Assembly (NCBI RefSeq): GCF_006716885.1
Contig: NZ_VFPU01000001.1
Span: forward strand, 682,001 to 746,000
Source: Ornithinimicrobium humiphilum
GTDB lineage: Bacteria; Actinomycetota; Actinomycetes; Actinomycetales; Dermatophilaceae
Direction: 5' to 3'
DNA: 64,000 bases
Below are positions 9,634 through 17,914 of the stretch, piece by piece; position 1 is the first letter of the stretch; each line of letters begins with the position of its first letter. The notes below the pieces were generated by a model. It searched no databases. It saw only the letters and a program-made list of their open reading frames with translations, and had not been told where the DNA came from. A program made the position numbers and the translations under genes.

Positions 9634-10805
9634 CGACCGCCCTGGACCTGTGGCCGGCCCGGGCCACCGTCGACCTCGACGCGATCACCGCCAACGTCCG
9701 CGCCCTGCGCGAGCGGGTCGGGGGCGCCGAGCTCATGGCGGTCGTCAAGGCCGACGCCTACGGCCACGGCCTGCTCCCGTCGGCGCGAGCGGCGCTCTCC
9801 GGAGGGGCGTGCGCCCTCGGCGCCGCGCAGCCGACCGAGGCGCTGGCGCTGCGGGCCGCCGGGATCGACGCCCCGGTCCTCACCTGGTTGGTCGCGCCCG
9901 GCACCGACGTGACGCCGCTCGTCGCCGCGGGTGTCGAGGTGGCCGCCTCCGCGCCCTGGCTGCTGGACGCCATGGCGACCGCGGCGCGGGAGACGGGCGT
10001 GCCGGCCACCGTCCACCTCAAGGCCGACACCGGGCTGGGGCGCAACGGCGCCCGCAGCCTGCCGGTGCACGCCGGCGACCCCCGCACCGACTGGTCCGAC
10101 CTCGTCGACCGGGCGGCGCGGCTCGAGGCCGAGGGCGCGGTGCGGGTGCGCGGGCTGTTCACCCACTTCGCCTACGCCGACGCCCCGGAGCACCCGACCG
10201 TGCGCGGCCAGCAGGAGGCCTTCGCCGACGCGGTCGCCGTGGCCGAGCGCGCCGGCCTGCGGCCCGAGGTGCGCCACATGGCCAACTCCGCCGCCACCCT
10301 GACCACCCCCGGGGCGGCGTGGGACATGGTCCGGCCCGGGCTCGCGGTCTACGGGCTCTCGCCCGTCCCCGACCTCGCGAGCGCCGAGGAGCTCGGCCTG
10401 CGCCCGGCCATGCGGGTCACCGCCCGCGTCGCGGTCGCCAAGCGGGTCGCCGCCGGCGAGGGCGTCAGCTACGGCCACACCTACGTCACCCCGGCCGAGA
10501 CCACCCTGGTGGACGTCCCCCTGGGCTATGCGGACGGCATACCCCGTCACGCCTCGGGGGCCGCTCCCGTCCAGGTGCACGGCTCCCGCTTCACCATCGC
10601 GGGGCGGGTCTGCATGGACCAGTTCGTCGTCGACGTCGGCGACCTGCCGGTCGAGGCGGGCGACGAGGTCGTGCTCTTCGGCGCCGGCGACGACGGCGAG
10701 CCGACGGCGCAGGACTGGGCCGACGCGGCGGGCACCATCTCCTACGAGATCGTGACGCGCTTCGGGCCGCGCGTGCCGCGGGTCCACGTCGGGGGCGGGT
10801 CGTGA
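9630..10805 (+). CDS. alr: Alanine racemase
   Basis: 391 residues, full length. A PLP enzyme that interconverts L- and D-alanine for peptidoglycan. The PLP lysine is K40 in [10 protein letters not shown], and the second catalytic residue is Tyr281 in VSYGHTY. The C-terminal block [12 protein letters not shown] is intact. The GTG at 9630 overlaps the leuB stop by four bases, and the gene's own stop overlaps tsaE by four (GTGA), giving a coupled leuB-alr-tsaE string. The loop ADGIPRH uses the rare ATA codon inside a copy of the recurring GGCATACC motif. Confidence 0.96.
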   Translation: MTTALDLWPARATVDLDAITANVRALRERVGGAELMAVVKADAYGHGLLPSARAALSGGACALGAAQPTEALALRAAGIDAPVLTWLVAPGTDVTPLVAAGVEVAASAPWLLDAMATAARETGVPATVHLKADTGLGRNGARSLPVHAGDPRTDWSDLVDRAARLEAEGAVRVRGLFTHFAYADAPEHPTVRGQQEAFADAVAVAERAGLRPEVRHMANSAATLTTPGAAWDMVRPGLAVYGLSPVPDLASAEELGLRPAMRVTARVAVAKRVAAGEGVSYGHTYVTPAETTLVDVPLGYADGIPRHASGAAPVQVHGSRFTIAGRVCMDQFVVDVGDLPVEAGDEVVLFGAGDDGEPTAQDWADAAGTISYEIVTRFGPRVPRVHVGGGS

Positions 10806-11377
10806 CCGAGGAGCCGACCGGGAACGGCATCGAGGTCGAGCGGCTGCTGCCGACCGCCGACGACACCCGCGAGCTGGGCCGGGCCCTGGGCGCCGCCCTG
10901 CGCGGTGGTGACCTCGTCGTGCTCACCGGCGACCTGGGCGCCGGCAAGACCACCCTGACCCAGGGCCTCGCCGAGGGGCTGGGCGTGCGAGGACCGATCA
11001 CCTCGCCCACCTTCGTCATCGCCCGGGTCCACCCCTCGCTCGTCGGCGGGCCGGACCTCGTCCACGTCGACGCCTACCGCCTCGGCGGCGCAGCCGAGCT
11101 CGACGACCTCGACCTCGACGCCTCCCTCGAGGAGTCGGTGACCGTGGTCGAGTGGGGACACGGGATGGCCGAGCACCTGGCCGAGGAACGGCTCGAGGTC
11201 GTGCTCGAGCGCTCGGGCAGCGAGGCGGGCGACGCCCAGGAGCGGCGCGCCGTGCTCCGCGGCACCGGGTCCCGGTGGCGAGACCTCCCGGAGGCGCTCG
11301 CGCCGTCCGACGGCCCGACGCCCGTCGACGGGTCCGCCACAGCCGGCGATGCGGGGACCAGCGCCTCCGACGTCTAG
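10802..11377 (+). CDS. tsaE: tRNA t6A modification ATPase TsaE
   Basis: 191 residues. TsaE is the ATPase that works with TsaB/TsaD to make N6-threonylcarbamoyladenosine at tRNA position 37. The Walker A motif GDLGAGKT (43-50), SPTFVI, and the HVDAYRL block are clear. The C terminus carries a low-complexity tail of some 40 residues (Ser/Pro/Ala-rich) beyond the domain. alr-tsaE is the usual actinobacterial order. tsaB and tsaD normally follow, but here a phosphatase gene comes next, so the rest of the set must lie elsewhere. Confidence 0.93.
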   Translation: MTEEPTGNGIEVERLLPTADDTRELGRALGAALRGGDLVVLTGDLGAGKTTLTQGLAEGLGVRGPITSPTFVIARVHPSLVGGPDLVHVDAYRLGGAAELDDLDLDASLEESVTVVEWGHGMAEHLAEERLEVVLERSGSEAGDAQERRAVLRGTGSRWRDLPEALAPSDGPTPVDGSATAGDAGTSASDV

Positions 11378-11387
11378 GGTGGACGCC

Positions 11388-11969
11388 GTGGACGACGGCG
11401 CGATCCTTCTGGTCTGCACGGGCAACGTGTGCCGCTCCCCGCTGCTCGAGCGGCTGGTCGCGAAGGCGCTCGACGAGCGCTTCGGGGCGGGCGCCGTGCC
11501 GGTGCGCTCGGCGGGCACCCTGGGGCTCGTCGGCCAGCCGATGGACGAGCGGGCCGCGGCGGTCCTGCGCGACCTGGGCGGCGACCCCGACGGCTTCGTG
11601 GCCCGCCGCCTGACGGAGCCGATGATCAGCTCGGCCTCGCTGGTCCTGACGGCCACCCGCGAGCACCGGGCCCAGGTCGCCCGCATGCATCCGCGGGCGA
11701 TGAAGCGGGCCTTCACCTTCCGCGAGCTGGAGCACATCCTCACCCACCTGCCCGACGAGGCGCTCCCGCAGGACACCGACCCCCTCGAGCGGGTCGCCGC
11801 CCTGGCGCGCACCGCCACCGAGCACCGGGGCCGGCGCCGGCCTGCGTCGCCCGACGACCTCGACATCACCGACCCGTTCCGTCGCGAGGACGCCGTCTAC
11901 GCGCTCATGCGCGAGCAGGTCGCGGGGGCGCTCCCGGCCGTGCTGCGCGGCCTCCTCGGCCCCTCCTGA
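11388..11969 (+). CDS. Low-molecular-weight protein tyrosine phosphatase
   Basis: 193 residues from GTG 11388 (AGGGTGG five bases upstream; an alternative GTG lies at 11379). The catalytic loop C-x5-R-S is at residues 10-17 (CTGNVCRS), and the general-acid Asp is in the DPF motif near the C terminus. The protein is longer than the family norm of about 150-160 residues. The next gene starts capsule or exopolysaccharide synthesis, and such phosphatases (Wzb/PtpA type) often dephosphorylate polysaccharide-export kinases. No kinase or chain-length gene is present here, so that role is inference. Confidence 0.85.
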   Translation: MDDGAILLVCTGNVCRSPLLERLVAKALDERFGAGAVPVRSAGTLGLVGQPMDERAAAVLRDLGGDPDGFVARRLTEPMISSASLVLTATREHRAQVARMHPRAMKRAFTFRELEHILTHLPDEALPQDTDPLERVAALARTATEHRGRRRPASPDDLDITDPFRREDAVYALMREQVAGALPAVLRGLLGPS

Positions 11970-12071
11970 GCCGGGTCCCGGCCGGGTCCTCCCGAGCCGC
12001 CCCGTCGTGCGCCTCCTCGGCCCGCCCGGGCGACCGCCGACCGGGATGTTCCGGGCGGGTAGGGTGCCGCC

Positions 12072-12160
12072 GGGTCAACCTCTGGACCCAATTTCACCCG
12101 AAAGGGTGGACAGGGACGGAGACGTCCCCTAACCTCTGCAAGGTAAAGAGAAGGTAAAGA
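12072..12160 (+). promoter_or_regulatory. Structured leader before the sugar transferase
   Basis: The 332 bp between the phosphatase and the sugar transferase are less GC-rich than the flanks and hold three short hairpins in a row: GGGTC/GACCC (12072-12089), CACCC-GAAA-GGGTG with a GNRA loop (12095-12108), and GGGAC/GTCCC (12113-12128). Next comes AACCTCTG (12131-12138), a repeat of 12077-12084, and two tandem copies of AAGGTAAAGA 11 bp apart (12140-12149, 12151-12160). This looks like a structured 5' leader or compound regulatory site. It matches no riboswitch I can recognise. Confidence 0.45.
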
Positions 12161-12301
12161 CTCCCTGGTAACTAGCGATGGTTGGCAGGGGCTTTGCAGA
12201 TGGGACCTTTCTTGACCGCATCAGTGGAGGTCTCGCGTGGGCCGGGGGGACGCGCGGACAAGATCGGGACGGGGGCGGCCAGCTCCCCTTCGTCATTCGT
12301 C

Positions 12302-13759
12302 ATGCCCGATGCCTGGACGGCGTCGGGCGGTCGCGTGCAGCACCATGCACGTCGCTACCTCGACCCGTACCTGCGGGCCGTGCGCCTCGTCGACCTCGGG
12401 GCCGTGGTCCTCGGGGTCGGCGCCGCGCAGCTGCTGCGCTTCGGCGTCGAGGAGCGGATGCTGCACAGCATGTACGGCACGGTCAGCTATCTGACCGTGA
12501 CGATCGTCCTCGTCGTGGCGTGGATGCTGTCGTTGCAGCTCCACAAGGCCTACGACGGCCGGCTCGCCGGTCACGGCGTGCAGGAGTACCGCCAGGTGTT
12601 CTCGGCGACGACCTCGCTCTTCGCGATCCTGGCGATCGTCGCCTTCGCCTTCAAGCTCGACTTCGCCCGCGGCTACGTGCTCGTGGCCTTCCCGCTCGGG
12701 GCGGTGCTGCTGCTCGTCGGCCGCTACCTCGCGCGCCGGTGGCTCGTCGTGCAGCGGCGGCTGGGCCGGCTCTCCGACCGGGTCCTCCTGGTGGGGGACC
12801 GCGACCACGTCGCGAGCCTCGTGGTGGCGCTGCGGCGGACGCCCGACGCCGGCTACAACGTCGTGGGGGCCTGCGTGGACAACGCCCGGGGAGAGGTCGA
12901 GGGCGTGCCCGTCCTCGGCCCCGAGTCCGACGTGCTGGTCCGCGCGATGGAGCACGACGTGGACGTGGTGGCCGTCTCCTCCTCGGCCGGGCTGGGGCAG
13001 GTCGGGCTGCGGAGGCTGGGCTGGGCCCTCGAGGGCCGGGACGTCGACCTCGTCGTCGCGCCCGGCATCATGGACGTCGCCGGGCCACGTGTGCTCACCC
13101 GCCCCGTCCAGGGGCTGCCGCTCATCCACGTGGAGGCTCCGGACTTCTCCGGGCCCCACCTGGTGCTGAAGAACGTCTGCGACCGCATCGCCGCGCTCTT
13201 CCTGCTCGTCCTCCTCGCACCGCTCATGCTCGTCGTCGCCGTGTGCGTCAAGCTCGAGGACGGCGGACCGGTCCTCTTCCGCCAGAGCCGGGTCGGCCAC
13301 GAGGGCCGCACCTTCTCGATGTGGAAGTTCCGGAGCATGGTCGTCGACGCCGAGGACCAGCTCCCGCGGCTCATCGGCCTGTCCGACGCGTCCGGCCCGC
13401 TGTTCAAGCTGCGCTCGGACCCCCGCGTCACCCGCACCGGGTCGATCATCCGCAAGTTCTCCCTCGACGAGCTGCCCCAGCTGGTCAACGTGCTGCGCGG
13501 CGAGATGAGCCTGGTCGGCCCGCGCCCGCCGCTGCCCCGCGAGGTGGCCGCCTACGAGACCGCGGCCCGTCGCCGCCTGCTGGTCAAGCCGGGCATGACC
13601 GGCCTGTGGCAGATCAACGGCCGCAGCGACCTCTCCTGGGACGAGGCGGTCCGCCTCGACCTCTACTACGTCGAGAACTGGACCCCGCTGCTCGACGTGA
13701 TGATCCTGTGGCGCACGCTCCAGGTCGTCCTCCGCCCGGGCGGCAACGGCGCCTACTAA
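12302..13759 (+). CDS. Polyprenyl-phosphate sugar phosphotransferase (exopolysaccharide initiation)
   Basis: About 485 residues. The N-terminal half has four or five membrane helices plus a CoA-binding-like Rossmann domain (about 165-280). The C-terminal half is the catalytic bacterial sugar transferase domain with KFRSM, SLDELPQL, GPRPPLP and the LVKPGMTGLWQINGRS block. The enzyme moves a sugar-1-phosphate from a UDP-sugar to undecaprenyl phosphate. The start is uncertain: ATG 12302 has no ribosome-binding site, while ATG 12200 has AGGGG nearby but would add 34 residues with poor codon bias. No glycosyltransferases follow, so the rest of the polymer pathway is elsewhere. Confidence 0.88.
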   Translation: MPDAWTASGGRVQHHARRYLDPYLRAVRLVDLGAVVLGVGAAQLLRFGVEERMLHSMYGTVSYLTVTIVLVVAWMLSLQLHKAYDGRLAGHGVQEYRQVFSATTSLFAILAIVAFAFKLDFARGYVLVAFPLGAVLLLVGRYLARRWLVVQRRLGRLSDRVLLVGDRDHVASLVVALRRTPDAGYNVVGACVDNARGEVEGVPVLGPESDVLVRAMEHDVDVVAVSSSAGLGQVGLRRLGWALEGRDVDLVVAPGIMDVAGPRVLTRPVQGLPLIHVEAPDFSGPHLVLKNVCDRIAALFLLVLLAPLMLVVAVCVKLEDGGPVLFRQSRVGHEGRTFSMWKFRSMVVDAEDQLPRLIGLSDASGPLFKLRSDPRVTRTGSIIRKFSLDELPQLVNVLRGEMSLVGPRPPLPREVAAYETAARRRLLVKPGMTGLWQINGRSDLSWDEAVRLDLYYVENWTPLLDVMILWRTLQVVLRPGGNGAY

Positions 13760-13760
13760 A

Positions 13761-13787
13761 GCCGGCGGGCGGTCCCCGCCCGCCGGC
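13761..13787 (+). terminator. Strong hairpin terminator
   Basis: A perfect 11-bp stem, GCCGGCGGGCG against CGCCCGCCGGC with a five-base loop, directly after the sugar transferase stop and before pheA. Confidence 0.8.
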
Positions 13788-13809
13788 CCGGCCCGGCTAT
13801 CGTGCCCAG

Positions 13810-14730
13810 GTGACCCGAATCGCCTACCTCGGCCCGGCCGGGACCTTCACCGAGCAGGCCACCCAGCAGTGGGCCCCGGAGCACGCGGCCGACGCCTGGC
13901 CCGCGCCGAGCGTGCCGGCCGCGATCACGGCGCTCCGGGAGGGGCGGGTCGACGCGGCCGTCGTGCCCTTCGAGAACTCCGTGGAGGGCTCGGTCCCGGC
14001 CACCCTCCAGGCGCTGCTCGACGGCGGCGACGACGACGGGGTGCGCATCACGGCCGAGGTGCACGTCGAGGTCCAGTTCTCGCTGCTGGTGCGTCCCGGC
14101 ACCGGGCTCGAGGAGGTGCGCACGGTCGCCTCCCACCCGCACGCCTTCGCCCAGACCCGCGAGTGGCTCGCCGCCACGCTGCCGGAGGCGCAGCAGGTGC
14201 CGGAGGCCTCGACCGCGCGCGCCGCCCAGGCCGTGGCGGAGGGGCTCTACGACGCCGCCGTCGCGGCGCCCGGTGCGGCCGAGGCCTACGGGCTGGCCTC
14301 CGCCGCCGCCCGGATCGCCGATCGCGAGGGCGCGGTCACCCGCTTCGTCGTGCTGCGGACCGACCGTTCGGTGCCCCCGCCGACCGGGAGCGACCGGACC
14401 ACCCTCGTCGCCCTCATCTGGCAGAACCAGCCCGGTGCGCTGCTGGAGCTGCTCGAGCAGTTCGCCACCCGGGGCATCGACCTGAGCCGCCTGGAGTCGC
14501 GACCCACGGGCGAGGGGCTGGGGGAGTACTGCTTCTGGATCGACGCCGACGCCCACCTCGGCGAGGCTCGGATGCGCGAGGCCCTCACCGGCCTGCGACG
14601 CACCTGCCGCGACGTGCGCTTCCTCGGCTCCTACCCCCGCGCCGACGGGCGCCCGGTGCAGGTGCCGACGCACGCCGACGACACCGCCTACGCCGAGGCG
14701 CTGCGGTGGGTGGAGGGCCTGGAGGGCTGA
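13810..14730 (+). CDS. pheA: Prephenate dehydratase
   Basis: 306 residues, monofunctional. It converts prephenate to phenylpyruvate for phenylalanine. The catalytic domain starts TRIAYLGPAGTFTEQA, contains PFENSVEGSV, and ends with the catalytic TRF motif (AVTRFVVL). The ACT domain (about 200-280) has GALLELLEQF and ESRPTGEGLGEY, the phenylalanine-binding feedback site. The start is GTG 13810 with AGG just upstream. A strong terminator precedes it, so it has its own promoter. Confidence 0.96.
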   Translation: MTRIAYLGPAGTFTEQATQQWAPEHAADAWPAPSVPAAITALREGRVDAAVVPFENSVEGSVPATLQALLDGGDDDGVRITAEVHVEVQFSLLVRPGTGLEEVRTVASHPHAFAQTREWLAATLPEAQQVPEASTARAAQAVAEGLYDAAVAAPGAAEAYGLASAAARIADREGAVTRFVVLRTDRSVPPPTGSDRTTLVALIWQNQPGALLELLEQFATRGIDLSRLESRPTGEGLGEYCFWIDADAHLGEARMREALTGLRRTCRDVRFLGSYPRADGRPVQVPTHADDTAYAEALRWVEGLEG

Positions 14731-14776
14731 GCTGGCCCGCCCGGCGAGCCCCCGGGAGCGGAGGCCGCGACCCGGC

Positions 14777-15445
14777 TCAGCCGGCGTGCTCGCCGAGGCC
14801 GAGCCAGGCGGCCCAGCCGCCGTTGAGCACCAGCCAGGCGATGAGGCCGTAGCCGGCCTGGCCCGGGTGGACCGTGTCGCCGGCCGCCAGGTCGGACTGC
14901 CACTGGTCGTGACCCTCGAGCGGGGCGAAGCAGTCGACGTAGGGGACCCCGCGGCGCGCGCAGACGTCGGCCTGGGCGTCGGCGAGCACCCGCAGCCGGG
15001 CGTTGACCTCGGCGTCGAGCGTGGGCGTCGGGCCCACGACGAAGGTGCCGACGCCGGTCGAGCTGGCCTCGTCGAGGACGTTGGCCAGGTTGAGCCGGGA
15101 GCGGGCAGTCGTGATCCCCTGCGCGACGTCCTCGGCCCCGACACCGACGACCAGGCGGCGCTCGCCGCGGCCGGCCCAGCGCGGCGGGCACTCCGCGCGC
15201 CAGCGCGTCATGACGTCGGCCGAGCTCGCGCCCCGCACGCCGAGGTTGTAGGAGGACAGGGTCGCGTCCTCCTCCAGCGGCGTACGCCCGACGACCCGGC
15301 TCACCCAGCCCAGGGCCTTCGGGTCGCCGTAGCCGGCGACGAAGCCGTCGCCGACGAAGCAGAGCCCGATGTCACGGGGTCCGTCGGCCACGACGAAGTC
15401 GGCGCTGGGGGTGTACTCGATGCCGGTGGGCTGCCCCTGGGTCAC
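14777..15445 (-). CDS. SGNH/GDSL-fold protein lacking the catalytic serine
   Basis: 222 residues from GTG 15445, preferred over ATG 15475 because AGAGG lies six bases upstream and the overlap with DUF6104 disappears. Block I reads VGDGFVAGYGD with Gly34 where the nucleophilic Ser should be. Block III reads GAED (103-106) instead of GxND. The Asp190/His193 block (DTVHPGQAGY) is kept. The fold is therefore clear but normal esterase chemistry is doubtful. I recall actinomycete relatives that also vary at this position, so this may be a subfamily trait, not a mutation. Function unknown. Confidence 0.75.
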   Translation of the reverse strand: MTQGQPTGIEYTPSADFVVADGPRDIGLCFVGDGFVAGYGDPKALGWVSRVVGRTPLEEDATLSSYNLGVRGASSADVMTRWRAECPPRWAGRGERRLVVGVGAEDVAQGITTARSRLNLANVLDEASSTGVGTFVVGPTPTLDAEVNARLRVLADAQADVCARRGVPYVDCFAPLEGHDQWQSDLAAGDTVHPGQAGYGLIAWLVLNGGWAAWLGLGEHAG

Positions 15446-15458
15446 GTGGTACCTCTTC

Positions 15459-15632
15459 TCACTCGTCGTCGTCATCGCGCGCCAGCCAGGTGGCCAGGCG
15501 GTCGACCGGGACCTCGAACTCCGGGTGCAGGTCCACGAACGTGCGCAGCTGCTCGGCGAGCCAGTCGAGGGTGACCTCCTCCTCGCCGCGGCGTGCGGCG
15601 AGCTCCTCGATCCCGCGGTCGGTGAAGTACAC
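15459..15632 (-). CDS. Small DUF6104-type protein
   Basis: 57 residues, too short for most ORF lists. It starts at GTG 15632 with VYFTDRGIEELAARRG, continues with VTLDWLAEQLRTFVDLHPEFEVPVDRL and ends in an acidic tail. I recognise this as the small conserved actinobacterial DUF6104 family; its function is unknown. It lies directly upstream of the SGNH protein on the same strand, 13 bp before that gene's preferred start. Confidence 0.8.
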   Translation of the reverse strand: MYFTDRGIEELAARRGEEEVTLDWLAEQLRTFVDLHPEFEVPVDRLATWLARDDDDE

Positions 15633-15641
15633 GTCAGCAGG

Positions 15642-16697
15642 CTATCCCGCGCGCTGGGCAGAACCCGGCAGGGACAGGGTCCGGTGCCAGGACTGCGTCG
15701 CGTAAGAAGTCTTCCAGCCCATCGACAGGTAGAGGCCGTCGGCCCCGGTCGGGGAGGACGCGTCCACCTCCAGCCCGACGGAGGCCCGGCCCCGGGCGGC
15801 CGCGTCGGCGATGACGGTGCGCAGCAGCAGCTTGGCCACCCCGCGCCCGCGAGCCCGCCGGTGCACGCCGATGTACTCGACGTAGGAGCTGTCGGGTCGG
15901 GCCCTGCCGTGCTCGTCCACGCGCCCGGTCACCGTGGTGGCCACCAGGGCACCGGCCGGCTCGCCGTCGACGGTGGCCAGCCACCAGTGGTCCCAGCGGT
16001 GGCCCGGGTCCTCGCGCAGCCTCCCGACGAACTCCTCGAAGGTCTCCCGGTAGGAGTTGAAGTGGTCGGCGAAGGACTCCTCCAGCACGAGGTGCACGGC
16101 GCGGAGGTCGTCCTCGTCCGGCAGACCGACCCCGTCGTCGCGGCGCACCCGCCGGATCTCCACCCCCTCGCGGGGCGTGGGCTGCTCCGCGTCGGTCCCG
16201 GGGTCGACCGGTCGGGTCATCTGCCACCAGTCGCGCACGTGCTCGTAGCCGGCCGCGGCCAGCCAGCGCTGCTGGCGGGGGTCGTCGGCGAAGGCGCCAG
16301 AGTCGAGCTGGGTGCGCTCCAGTCCGCGGCGGCGCAGCACCTCCCGGCCCAGGTCCTCGGCGCGGCCGAAGCCGTAGGCGGCGAGCCGGTCGGCCAGGTC
16401 GTCCGGCAGGTCGGGATCCACGGTGACGCCGACCAGCACCCGCCCGGCGGCCCGGTCATGGCAGTTGATCCACGCGCGCAGCACGCCGTCGGCGTCGCGC
16501 ACGGCCTCGTGGAGGTGGGTGCTGGCGCCCCGGCCGGTGACCTCGGCGGCCACCGTCTCGCTGTCGGCGCCCGGCCAGCCCCGGGCCTCCCGCTCGTGGC
16601 GACGCAGCAACCGCACCAGGTCGTCGATCTCGTCCACCCCCGGCGCGAGCGCGGTGAGTCCAGGGGGGAGTGCAGGTCCGTCGGCGCTGGCGGTCAT
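15642..16697 (-). CDS. Tandem GNAT-family acetyltransferase
   Basis: 351 residues, about twice the size of a single GNAT domain. The N-terminal copy (about 5-165) is diverged. The C-terminal copy (about 180-345) has the acetyl-CoA motif YVEYIGVHRRARGRGVAKLL, matching the Q/RxxGxG/A loop. The two-domain layout resembles mycothiol synthase MshD, but I see no MshD-specific block, so I only call a double GNAT. ATG 16697 is used; the ribosome-binding site is weak. It ends nine bases before the DUF6104 start. Confidence 0.8.
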   Translation of the reverse strand: MTASADGPALPPGLTALAPGVDEIDDLVRLLRRHEREARGWPGADSETVAAEVTGRGASTHLHEAVRDADGVLRAWINCHDRAAGRVLVGVTVDPDLPDDLADRLAAYGFGRAEDLGREVLRRRGLERTQLDSGAFADDPRQQRWLAAAGYEHVRDWWQMTRPVDPGTDAEQPTPREGVEIRRVRRDDGVGLPDEDDLRAVHLVLEESFADHFNSYRETFEEFVGRLREDPGHRWDHWWLATVDGEPAGALVATTVTGRVDEHGRARPDSSYVEYIGVHRRARGRGVAKLLLRTVIADAAARGRASVGLEVDASSPTGADGLYLSMGWKTSYATQSWHRTLSLPGSAQRAG

Positions 16698-16759
16698 GGG
16701 GGCATTTTTCCAGATCAGGGGCTCCGCCACCTCCCAGGCGGGGCTGCTATGCCTGGGCG

Positions 16760-17461
16760 GTGCTCGTCGACCTGTGGCAGCGCGCCACCGCCACGCAGCC
16801 GCCCCTGCCGACGGGCGGTGCGCTCGTGCTGGCCGCCGTGGCGCTCCTGGTCGTGCTCAGTCCGCTCGGCTCCCTGCTCGTCCGTCACGTCGTCACGCTC
16901 GTGCACGAGGGTGGCCACGCGATCGTGGCCGCCCTGGTCGGGCGGCGCCTGCACGGCATACGCCTGCACCGCGACACCTCGGGGCTGACGGTCTCGCGCG
17001 GGCGGCCGAGCGGCCCGGGCATGGTGGCCACCGTCGCGGCCGGCTATCCGGCACCGGCGCTGGTGGGGCTCGCGGGTGCGGCCCTCACCGGCCAGGGGTA
17101 TGCCGCGGGCTGGCTCTGGCTGCTGGTGCTCGCCTGCGCGGCGCTCCTGCTGCTGGTCCGCAACCTCTTCGGCCTGTGGGTGGTCCTGCTCACCGGAGGT
17201 GCGGTCGCCGCGCTGTCGTGGGCCGCGCCGCCGCCCGTGATCGGCGGCGCGGCCCACCTGGTGGTCTGGTCGTTGCTGCTGGGGGCGCCGAGGGGTGTGG
17301 TCGGCCTGCAGCGTGCTCGCCGTCGAGGTGCGCGCGACAGCGATGCCGACCAGCTGGCCCGGCTCACCGGCGTGCCCGCAGGGGTCTGGGTCGCAGGCCT
17401 CTGGCTGCTCTGCCTCGCCTGCCTGGTGCTGGGGGCCACGCTGCTGCTGCAGCCGCGCTGA
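16760..17461 (+). CDS. M50-type membrane metallopeptidase
   Basis: 233 residues from GTG 16760. A first membrane helix (about 21-40) is followed by the zinc motif HEGGH (49-53) at the start of a second helix, as in site-2-protease-like M50B proteins. Further helices lie at about 90-150, 165-185 and 210-232. It is a short actinobacterial form with no PDZ domain. It faces away from the GNAT gene and converges on the WhiB gene. The substrate is unknown. Confidence 0.8.
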   Translation: MLVDLWQRATATQPPLPTGGALVLAAVALLVVLSPLGSLLVRHVVTLVHEGGHAIVAALVGRRLHGIRLHRDTSGLTVSRGRPSGPGMVATVAAGYPAPALVGLAGAALTGQGYAAGWLWLLVLACAALLLLVRNLFGLWVVLLTGGAVAALSWAAPPPVIGGAAHLVVWSLLLGAPRGVVGLQRARRRGARDSDADQLARLTGVPAGVWVAGLWLLCLACLVLGATLLLQPR

Positions 17462-17499
17462 CCGTCCCCGGCGCGTCGTCCCGACGGGTAGGTCGTGGA

Positions 17500-17784
17500 T
17501 CAGGCGCTGGTCATCCGCGCCTGCGCGGCGTAGTACTGCTCGCGGTCCTCCTCGGTCATGCCACCCCAGACGCCGTAGGGCTCGCGCACCCGCAGCGCGT
17601 GCTCGCGGCACTGCTGGATGACGGGGCAGGACTCGCAGATCGCCACGGCCCGCTGGTCGCGCCAGCGCCGCGACGGACCGCGCTCGCCCTCGGGGTGGAA
17701 GAAGGTCTCGGGGTTGGTCGTACGGCACAGGCCGCGGAACTGCCACTCCCACAGGTCCGCGACGGGCACTGGCTCAGCAGTCAT
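17500..17784 (-). CDS. WhiB-family iron-sulfur regulator, WhiB3/WhiD-like
   Basis: 94 residues. The four cluster ligands are C20, C50, C53 and C59 (CESCPVIQQC), followed by the GVWGGMTEEDR turn. The stretch LWEWQFRGLCR...FFHPEGERGPSRRWRDQRA matches the WhiB3/WhiD branch, not WhiB1, 2 or 4. These [4Fe-4S] proteins bind the principal sigma factor and sense redox or NO. The start is ATG 17784 with GGAG five bases upstream; an in-frame upstream ATG would add 25 non-homologous residues. It is read away from the saccharopine dehydrogenase-like gene. Confidence 0.95.
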   Translation of the reverse strand: MTAEPVPVADLWEWQFRGLCRTTNPETFFHPEGERGPSRRWRDQRAVAICESCPVIQQCREHALRVREPYGVWGGMTEEDREQYYAAQARMTSA

Positions 17785-17914
17785 GATTTCTCCAGGTCCG
17801 GTGAACAGGTGTGACAAACCCAAACAGAGGTTGGTCAGGATGGCAAATCGAAATGACACCGGCCTCGTCGTCGCCTACCGTGCGAGGTCCCGCCGGGCGG
17901 GGCAGCATGGGTGG

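Noticed and set aside
12072..12190. Possible c-di-GMP-I (GEMM) or c-di-AMP (ydaO) riboswitch
   Set aside because: There is some resemblance (GNRA loop, CCTAA, GGTA...AGCGATGG), but the invariant core of GEMM and the conserved joining regions of ydaO are missing. I keep it only as an unidentified structured leader.
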